From: Acinetobacter tianfuensis
GTDB taxonomy: Bacteria; Pseudomonadota; Gammaproteobacteria; Pseudomonadales; Moraxellaceae
DNA length: 40,263 bases
Assembly: GCF_003611465.1 (NCBI RefSeq)
Contig: NZ_RAXV01000036.1
Coordinates: 1 to 40,263 of the forward strand
Direction of reading: 5' to 3'
In this document: positions 35,080 to 40,263 of the stretch, one piece after another
How the letters are laid out: each line of letters starts with the position of its first letter
How positions within the stretch are numbered: position 1 is the first letter of the stretch
The notes under the pieces: generated by a model
What the model saw: the letters and a program-made list of their open reading frames with translations, nothing else
The model's database searches: none
Told to the model about the DNA's origin: nothing
Program-made: the position numbers and the translations under genes

Positions 35080-37743
35080 ATGGGCACTTTACCAAAAATT
35101 GAATCAGTACTTTTAGAAATCCATCAAAGTCTTGGTGGCAATACCTCATATTCGACAGTTCAAAAGAACAAATTTGCCACTGGGAAAATCAGTATCAGTA
35201 AGCAATCTGATATGATGAAAAAAATTATTTTATCTATTTTTGAAAAACTTAATGTTCGCCCTGAGTCTTTTGATGCCACTTGGCAATCATTAACCAATAT
35301 TGCAAATGCCTATAAAGGTCTCGAGCTTAAAACTTGGACATTTAATGCTAACCAAAAACAGATTAACTGGATGCTTTTATCGCATTTCTTAGTACCTGGT
35401 TTGGCACGATTTTCAGCATTCCAAGCAATAGAGTCTCCTTTTGATAAAGGGATGTCAGGTGGCCGTTTCTGGTATTTACCTGAGGTGGTTGAAAGTGATG
35501 GTAATAAAAAACTAATTCTACCCGTGCCACAAGTCATTGACTGGTTAACAGATCTACTAGGAACAGAGGTAGACAGTGTTGCCAACCATAGCCTAAACAT
35601 AGACATTCAAAATTTACGGCGTTCTCTTTATAACTGGAAAAATGGTGCAAATACTATTCGTTACAGCACTATTTATGAATATTTCCCAGATGGGTTAAGT
35701 TTAGATTTTGAAGGTGCTTTTATCTTAGATAAAACTCTTAATCTTGATGAAAAATTTAACAAAGCATTGGCTTTTATTAACAAAAAGGAACTAAATGCTC
35801 AAAAGCTTAAATTTGAAATCCCATTATCTGAGGAACTCCTTACCGATATTTTACAGGGGAATGTAAATGAAGATGAAAAGATTAGATTAATTGAATGTTT
35901 ATTAGATCGCTATTCGGCACCTTCAATAGACCTTATTCGCCAACGACTTGTTTTTGCTAGTGTAGTGCAAGATATCTATCACCGATTAGTCAAGTCTCTG
36001 TGTCCTGACGTAGATAAGTATTGTATCGATCCCCAACAAAATAAAGTTCTACAATTATTCGCTTTATATAAAGTTGTTTATAACCTCACTATCGAGGCAT
36101 GGAGAAATTGTAGAGATAAAGGTGAATTTGCAGAAGATATATGGTTTGAGGCCCATTTACCTGAATCGGATAAACAAAGCTTATTTCTTTCAATTTTACC
36201 CTCTGCTAAAGAAACAGGTATTGACGAACTAGCTGCATATCTAAGCTACAGCTTCCGTACTAATGTCAGTAATGTACTTGATGATGTAATTGGTCATGCT
36301 CAGGAGTCATGTGTTGAAGTATTTGAACGTACTATACGCAAACGCTATAACTTTGATGAAGAACAAACTAAAATTCAAGAGTTAAAATCTCGTATGCAAA
36401 GGAGCTCACCATGGAGAGCATTACAAAATGAGCAGAATTATTGGGTAGTAAGTGACATAGCTCAGTCACCAGAGCTCCATATTTGTCTGAAAGAAATGGC
36501 CGCTAAGCGTATGAGAGAATTGGCTAATACACCGATAGAGAAAATTCTAGTGGTTATTCCAGAGCTTGCTTACTATTTAAATGGTGAAAGTAAAAACAGA
36601 CCTAAAGATTGCAAAAATAAGGTTGATGCTTTAATTACTGAAGCAGAAAAAAGCGAAGGATATGATTTATGGAAGTTTGCCATTTTGCAGTACAAAGCTA
36701 AACACTTATTGGCACAAAATAATTTTGCGGAGGCATCAGAATATTTCAGAGATGCCTTGGAAGATAGTTTTAAAGGCAGTTATGGCCTAATGACTGGAGA
36801 AATTGCACGAGATTGTTTAGCCGTAGCAGTGGCGAATCAAAAACTTATCACAAACAATCACGAAAAATATTATCGTGAGATGCTTAGTGGTGGAATGATA
36901 GAAAGTGATCAAATTCCTTCTATAGAGGAAGTAGCACGTTGGGCATACTCTTATTTCTGGGAAGATCTTTATAAACCGTATCCTGGAATCAAGCCTCAAC
37001 AACCGCTCAGTCAAACTCTTGTAAAACCGGCTTTGGATAAACTTTTTCCTTTGCTAGAACAAAATAATTTAGCAGGATTGAAGGATTGGCTAAACTCTAA
37101 TAAAACTTTGTTTAAATCTAATCTGCCTGACGTTGAAGGTAACTCAATGCTCATGCTGATGTTGAAACTATTTCTTAAAGCTCAAAAAGTGATGGATACG
37201 AAGATATTAGAAGTTTGGGAAACCCTTTTAAAAGATATTTTTGAAAAATATCCAAAACAACTGAATATTGTAGATCTAAAAGGTCAAACACCATTAATGT
37301 TGGCTGTCGAAGCTCGTGAAACGATGTTAGTTGAACAAATGTTATTAGTTGGTGCCGATGCGAATATTCAAAATTATCAAGGTATGACGGCATTACATAC
37401 AGCCTGTAAAATTCGGACTCCCAAAATTTTTGATGCCTTTTGTATTGAGTCTTCTGATTGGAATGTGGCAACAGTAGATGGTAGATTACCGTTACATACT
37501 GCCTGTTGGTCTGGAAATATTTATGCTGTCAAAAAGTTAGTAGAATTAGTGTCGGAACAACTTTGGGAAAAAGATCATACTGGATTAACACCGTTAGAAT
37601 TGGTTGAATACCTGATAGAAAATCCTGAAGCACGACAGATGTTAGAGCAACAAAGTAGAAGGAATGGATACTCATGTGGAACTCAGCAAGAATTAGAAAA
37701 AATTCTTGCTGTTTTAGAGCAATCTTTATCCATGAACAACTAA
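35080..37743 (+). CDS. Large ankyrin-repeat protein, unknown function
   Basis: This 887-residue soluble protein has no signal peptide or membrane segment. Residues 1-520 are mostly helical and resemble nothing I can name; a short conspicuous block is SGGRFWYLPEVV (about 126-137). Residues 530-565 (LWKFAILQYKAKHLLAQNNF) look like a TPR-type helical hairpin. Residues 735-850 hold about three ankyrin repeats (GQTPLMLAVEARE, GMTALHTACKIRT, GRLPLHTACWSGN, GLTPLELVEY). It stands alone between the amidase and the oxygenase/TetR pair, with an imperfect hairpin after it. Lone large repeat proteins next to a T6SS may be defence, effector or regulatory proteins, but no catalytic motif (nuclease, protease, P-loop) is visible. 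I cannot assign a function. Confidence 0.8.
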   Translation: MGTLPKIESVLLEIHQSLGGNTSYSTVQKNKFATGKISISKQSDMMKKIILSIFEKLNVRPESFDATWQSLTNIANAYKGLELKTWTFNANQKQINWMLLSHFLVPGLARFSAFQAIESPFDKGMSGGRFWYLPEVVESDGNKKLILPVPQVIDWLTDLLGTEVDSVANHSLNIDIQNLRRSLYNWKNGANTIRYSTIYEYFPDGLSLDFEGAFILDKTLNLDEKFNKALAFINKKELNAQKLKFEIPLSEELLTDILQGNVNEDEKIRLIECLLDRYSAPSIDLIRQRLVFASVVQDIYHRLVKSLCPDVDKYCIDPQQNKVLQLFALYKVVYNLTIEAWRNCRDKGEFAEDIWFEAHLPESDKQSLFLSILPSAKETGIDELAAYLSYSFRTNVSNVLDDVIGHAQESCVEVFERTIRKRYNFDEEQTKIQELKSRMQRSSPWRALQNEQNYWVVSDIAQSPELHICLKEMAAKRMRELANTPIEKILVVIPELAYYLNGESKNRPKDCKNKVDALITEAEKSEGYDLWKFAILQYKAKHLLAQNNFAEASEYFRDALEDSFKGSYGLMTGEIARDCLAVAVANQKLITNNHEKYYREMLSGGMIESDQIPSIEEVARWAYSYFWEDLYKPYPGIKPQQPLSQTLVKPALDKLFPLLEQNNLAGLKDWLNSNKTLFKSNLPDVEGNSMLMLMLKLFLKAQKVMDTKILEVWETLLKDIFEKYPKQLNIVDLKGQTPLMLAVEARETMLVEQMLLVGADANIQNYQGMTALHTACKIRTPKIFDAFCIESSDWNVATVDGRLPLHTACWSGNIYAVKKLVELVSEQLWEKDHTGLTPLELVEYLIENPEARQMLEQQSRRNGYSCGTQQELEKILAVLEQSLSMNN

Positions 37744-37751
37744 TTGTAAAA

Positions 37752-37781
37752 TAGCTCTGTACAACTTCATGTACAGGGCTA
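37752..37781 (+). terminator. Hairpin after ankyrin gene
   Basis: TAGCTCTGTACA, loop ACTTCA, TGTACAGGGCTA form a 12-bp stem with one G-U pair, starting 9 bp after the stop codon. No T-tract follows, so termination strength is uncertain. Confidence 0.55.
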
Positions 37782-37985
37782 AATTGAAACGATCTCTATG
37801 AATCACACGGGTAAATATTTTCTAAAATACGAAATTTATATGTATCCCATTATGAAAAAACTTGGACTAAAAAATGGGTATCATGATTCAGCAGAATGTG
37901 CAGCATAGCTACTTCTCCCCGAAAATCACTGGATAGCGATCAGATTGGGTTTGGCTAGTATATTTTCCATAGCGATTGAAGCTTC

Positions 37986-38603
37986 TTAACTTAGTGTGTA
38001 TTCCTGTGAAATACATGGAACAATTAATTTCCATGCAGATTTTGCAATATCTTCTGCTGTAGGACGTTGATCTTGTGGCCGTTGGAGCGCTGATCGCATA
38101 AGTTCCCGTACCCCACCTAAAACAAAAGACGCAAGATCATGTGCGGCTATATCTTGACGGATAACACCTTGCCGTTGACCTTTTTGAAAATTGCGTGTTC
38201 CTTCTTCGACCTGTGCCGCTATTCGGGCTTGCTCAATCTCAACAACAATAGACTCTCTTCGTAATGAACCGAGGATGACGGCTGAAAGGGGATTGTTTTG
38301 ATAAAAGACTGCAAGACTTAAAGTTCGTTCCCATTCACGTTTAAGCCAGTCAGACTCACTTGATGCTGAAAATAAAACGTCAGCATCAAGTTTATCGTAA
38401 AAAGCCTCAACAACCGCAGCGATGAGACCAGCTTTGGAACCAAAGTAATGGTAGGCTAAACCAATTGAAACTTCAGCGCGGCGAGCAACTTCAGCCATTT
38501 CAATATGGCCATTGCCTTCAATCATCACCTCGTTTGCTGCAGTGATGAGGGCTAACGTGCTTATTGAAGCATCTCTAACTCTGCTTTTCTTAGGCTTATT
38601 CAT
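37986..38603 (-). CDS. TetR-family transcriptional regulator
   Basis: The 205-residue protein from the ATG at 38603 (MNKPKKSRVRDASISTLAL) has a typical TetR N-terminal DNA-binding domain. The helix-turn-helix is IEMAEVARRAEVSIGLAYHY followed by FGSKAGLIAAVVEAFY (about residues 34-70). A C-terminal ligand-binding domain of about 130 residues follows and ends QEYTLS. An in-frame start 18 codons upstream lies inside the oxygenase gene and is unlikely. The ATG overlaps the oxygenase stop by 8 bp (ATGAATAA), so both are on one mRNA. The palindrome before the operon (39481-39497) is a natural candidate operator, which would make the pair self-regulated and ligand-inducible. The ligand is unknown. 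Confidence 0.88.
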   Translation of the reverse strand: MNKPKKSRVRDASISTLALITAANEVMIEGNGHIEMAEVARRAEVSIGLAYHYFGSKAGLIAAVVEAFYDKLDADVLFSASSESDWLKREWERTLSLAVFYQNNPLSAVILGSLRRESIVVEIEQARIAAQVEEGTRNFQKGQRQGVIRQDIAAHDLASFVLGGVRELMRSALQRPQDQRPTAEDIAKSAWKLIVPCISQEYTLS

Positions 38604-39456
38604 CAGTTTTTTTATGTTCCAGTAATCTTTTAGGATGCATCCCATTAACCATTCCAAAAAATGGCGGGAAAATACTATATCCCATCATGCGTAATAAATC
38701 TTCTGACAGTTCCTTTGCTGTTTCCAATGGAACTTCCATCATGAAGTTTTCTTGTTGACGCAGCCGTGGTTCACAATATTGGCAAGTAAAACCTAAACGT
38801 GCTGAATCCGAATAATTTGCCCCGCCGCCATGCCATAAGGTGCCAAGAAATACGACGGCAGAACCTGCTGGCATTACGCAAGGGATTGTCTCGCTTTCCA
38901 GCGGTATTCTTTCACCATCCCAAAGATGACTGCCTGGAACGACTGAAGTTGCACCATTACTTGCTGTGAAGTCATCAATCGCCCAAACTGTAGCTGCGCC
39001 AATTGCTTTTCTTGGCCTGGGCACAGTATATTGTCCATCATCAGTATGCAGCAATTGTGCATTTTCACCAGGTAAAATTTTGATCACTTGCATTTGTGAT
39101 AACAAATAATTTTGCAATAAAATGCGATCGAGTATGGCTAAGACACGTGGATGCTGTGCCATTTTGTCAGCAACTCTTGTTTTAGCGAGAACATTGTATA
39201 CGCGCTGAGTTTTAATGCCCTCAAATGTATTTCGCCCAGTATGGTTCAACAGGGGATTTATATTTTCTTTTATCGTTTGAAGTTCTTCATGTGTTAAAAG
39301 ATCTTGAATAATGACATAACCATCTTTTAATAAGTGTTTCAGATCATTGTCAATCACCGCAGGATCTATATCTTCAGTCCCTGTACTTTTTGTCCACATG
39401 TGACGACCAGCTAAGTCTTGGCTTAATTCATTGAGGCTTTTAACGACTTTTGTCAT
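38596..39456 (-). CDS. Phytanoyl-CoA dioxygenase-family Fe(II)/2-oxoglutarate oxygenase
   Basis: The 286-residue cytoplasmic enzyme has the PhyH iron-binding facial triad: H137 and D139 in QLLHTDDGQY, and H209 in TLWHGGGANYS. R220 in SARLGFTCQY is a good 2-oxoglutarate ligand. FTASNGATSVVPGSHLWD (about 163-180) is the conserved N-G-x-x-x-x-x-P-G-S-H-x-W motif. The length fits the family. PhyH enzymes hydroxylate diverse lipids, secondary metabolites and osmolytes, so the substrate is open. The ATG at 39456 has AAGGA 9 bp upstream. It is the first gene of a two-gene operon with a TetR regulator, which argues for an inducible catabolic or detoxifying role. Confidence 0.88.
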   Translation of the reverse strand: MTKVVKSLNELSQDLAGRHMWTKSTGTEDIDPAVIDNDLKHLLKDGYVIIQDLLTHEELQTIKENINPLLNHTGRNTFEGIKTQRVYNVLAKTRVADKMAQHPRVLAILDRILLQNYLLSQMQVIKILPGENAQLLHTDDGQYTVPRPRKAIGAATVWAIDDFTASNGATSVVPGSHLWDGERIPLESETIPCVMPAGSAVVFLGTLWHGGGANYSDSARLGFTCQYCEPRLRQQENFMMEVPLETAKELSEDLLRMMGYSIFPPFFGMVNGMHPKRLLEHKKTDE

Positions 39457-39480
39457 TCTAGAAATTCCTTTTTATTTTGA

Positions 39481-39497
39481 ATTGAATTTAATTCAAT
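39481..39497. promoter_or_regulatory. Palindrome upstream of oxygenase-TetR operon, likely TetR operator
   Basis: ATTGAATT-T-AATTCAAT is a perfect 8-bp inverted repeat around one T, 25 bp upstream of the oxygenase start. Extra TTGAATT half-sites lie on both sides. Size, symmetry and place fit an operator for the TetR protein encoded in the same operon. Confidence 0.6.
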
Positions 39498-39644
39498 TTG
39501 AATTAAAATACAAATAGATAATGCTGTTGTTGATATAAACCCTTATTTTTATGGTTAGGGGACATTGACATCTGTTTTGTATTTTTAATAAAAAACACTT
39601 TTAAAGCAATGGCTTACTGATATTAAAAATATGAAATAGTATTT

Positions 39645-40166
39645 TTAATTTATATGCATACTATGGTTTTTATGTCCCATCATTGATAAATACCAGCGAG
39701 CAGCATTCGATAGTTTGGCCTTTAAACCGATCATGATATAGGCCATCAATCTAGATCGGCTTACCGAAACAGTTATAGCATTTTGATATGAATGTTTAGA
39801 TCGCAGAATCCAAAGCTTATTGGCCGTCATTCAGGAACGCAATGTTTCCACTAAAATATCAAATTCATGAACGGTGGTGAGCTTTTCATATGCTCAAGTA
39901 GATTTAAAACCATAAAATTGCTCAGCGACAAAATTGAGGCACTTGAGCCTGATTTCTTCAGGAAGCCTGGAGTTGCTGGTTTGGCCACGACTGGAATGAG
40001 CTAATGCAGCTGGGCCTTGAGCTTTATATTTCTGCAGTAAGTGTCTGATCTGACGTTCTGAAATATGGAGTAGCTGAGCAGCTTGGGATTGAGTTATGCG
40101 TTGATCACAGATTTCCTGCAAGACCGACAAGCGTTTAAGTTCTTTATCCGACATAGACACCAACAT
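39645..40166 (-). pseudogene. Decayed ISNCY/IS1202-type transposase
   Basis: The minus strand begins near 40166 with MSDKELKRLSVLQEICDQRI, then TQSQAAQLLHISERQIRHLL, an N-terminal helix-turn-helix typical of ISNCY (IS1202-group) transposases. After YGFKST there is an in-frame stop, then AYEKLTTVHEFDILVETLRS, another stop, then TANKLWILRSKHSYQ. A frameshift then leads into CFGKPI-stop-IDGLYHDRFKGQ and CCSLVFINDGT. These pieces match, in order, the family pattern Y-G-P-T-L-A-x-E-K-L, E-T-L-R, I-D-G-x-x-H-D-W-F-E-G and L-V-F-I-D-D-A-T, which includes the first catalytic Asp. At least three stops and one shift show that it is dead. The 3' half, with the other DDE residues, is missing to the left of about 39645. 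Confidence 0.82.
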
Positions 40167-40211
40167 ATCAAACCGTCCGCTAATGAAATTGCAAAAATAC
40201 ATATTCTAAAA

Positions 40212-40254
40212 GCGGACATTTTTACTTTGGAGAAACCGGACATTTCTATTTTGG
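40212..40254. repeat. IS terminal direct repeats (transposase-binding sites)
   Basis: GCGGACATTTTTACTTTGG (40212-40230) and CCGGACATTTCTATTTTGG (40236-40254) are 19-bp near-copies with a 24-bp period. They lie just outside the transposase start, at the outer end of the decayed element. The element tip probably lies at or just beyond the window edge. Confidence 0.75.
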
Positions 40255-40263
40255 GATTACAGA

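Noticed and set aside
37839..37908. 22-codon ORF starting MYPIMKKLGLKNGYHDSAEC
   Set aside because: Too short, no ribosome site, no homologue recognised; probably intergenic noise or an old remnant.
39645..39830. Open frame of 61 codons on the minus strand as a separate gene
   Set aside because: Its first residues continue the transposase pattern (TANKLWILRSK) and the rest is a frame-shifted reading of the same decayed transposase.
1..40263. CRISPR arrays, tRNA and rRNA genes
   Set aside because: No regularly spaced repeats of 24-40 bp and no recognisable tRNA or rRNA sequence were seen by eye.

Overview
The window looks like a chromosomal segment of an Acinetobacter species. It is AT-rich with compact Gram-negative gene style, and it carries the Acinetobacter-type type VI secretion system (T6SS) with the genus-associated accessory genes asaA, asaB and tagX. 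It also has an aroQ-accB-accC operon typical of Gammaproteobacteria. The species was not determined.

Layout. Positions 1-144 hold a fragment of an IS30-family transposase that runs off the left edge. Next come an HcaT-like MFS transporter (324-1484), a decayed membrane diguanylate cyclase gene (1504-2325, minus) and a small periplasmic protein gene (2600-3076). A perfect bidirectional terminator (3111-3139) separates these from the aroQ-accB-accC operon (minus, 5434 to 3157), which makes dehydroquinase and two acetyl-CoA carboxylase subunits. About 1 kb upstream of aroQ has no convincing gene. From 6.4 to 10.4 kb lies a patchwork of small accessory genes: a lipoprotein, an Imm33/DUF2185-like protein overlapping a secreted protein, a possible small RNA, a zeta-toxin-like kinase with a small partner, and an immunity-like membrane protein gene broken by one in-frame stop.

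A YbfF-type esterase (10784-11542) leads into the T6SS cluster (11606-33280), which is two divergent operons around a 380-bp AT-rich gap. The minus operon is tssH-tssA-tssK-tssL-(unknown membrane protein)-tagX. The plus operon is asaA-tssB-tssC-hcp-tssE-tssF-tssG-asaB-tssM-tagF-tagN. Together they encode the sheath and tube (TssB, TssC, Hcp), baseplate (TssE, TssF, TssG, TssK, with TssA), sheath-recycling ATPase (TssH/ClpV), membrane complex (TssL, TssM) and envelope helpers (AsaA, TagN, TagX). I see no tssJ, vgrG, PAAR or recognisable effector gene here. A strong hairpin follows hcp and may set the Hcp:downstream expression ratio.

Right of the T6SS are an amidase-signature enzyme (minus) and an 887-residue ankyrin-repeat protein of unknown role. 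Next is an operon of a phytanoyl-CoA-dioxygenase-like oxygenase and a TetR regulator, with a palindrome in front of it. The window ends in a decayed ISNCY/IS1202-type insertion sequence whose terminal direct repeats are still readable. Transposon remnants at both ends and broken genes at 1.5-2.3, 9.5-10.3 and 39.6-40.2 kb show that the flanks are eroding while the acc and T6SS operons are intact.

I did not find a clearly new biological system. The best candidates for something undescribed are the 887-residue ankyrin protein, the 216-residue protein between tssL and tagX, and the structured transcript at about 7.9-8.0 kb.
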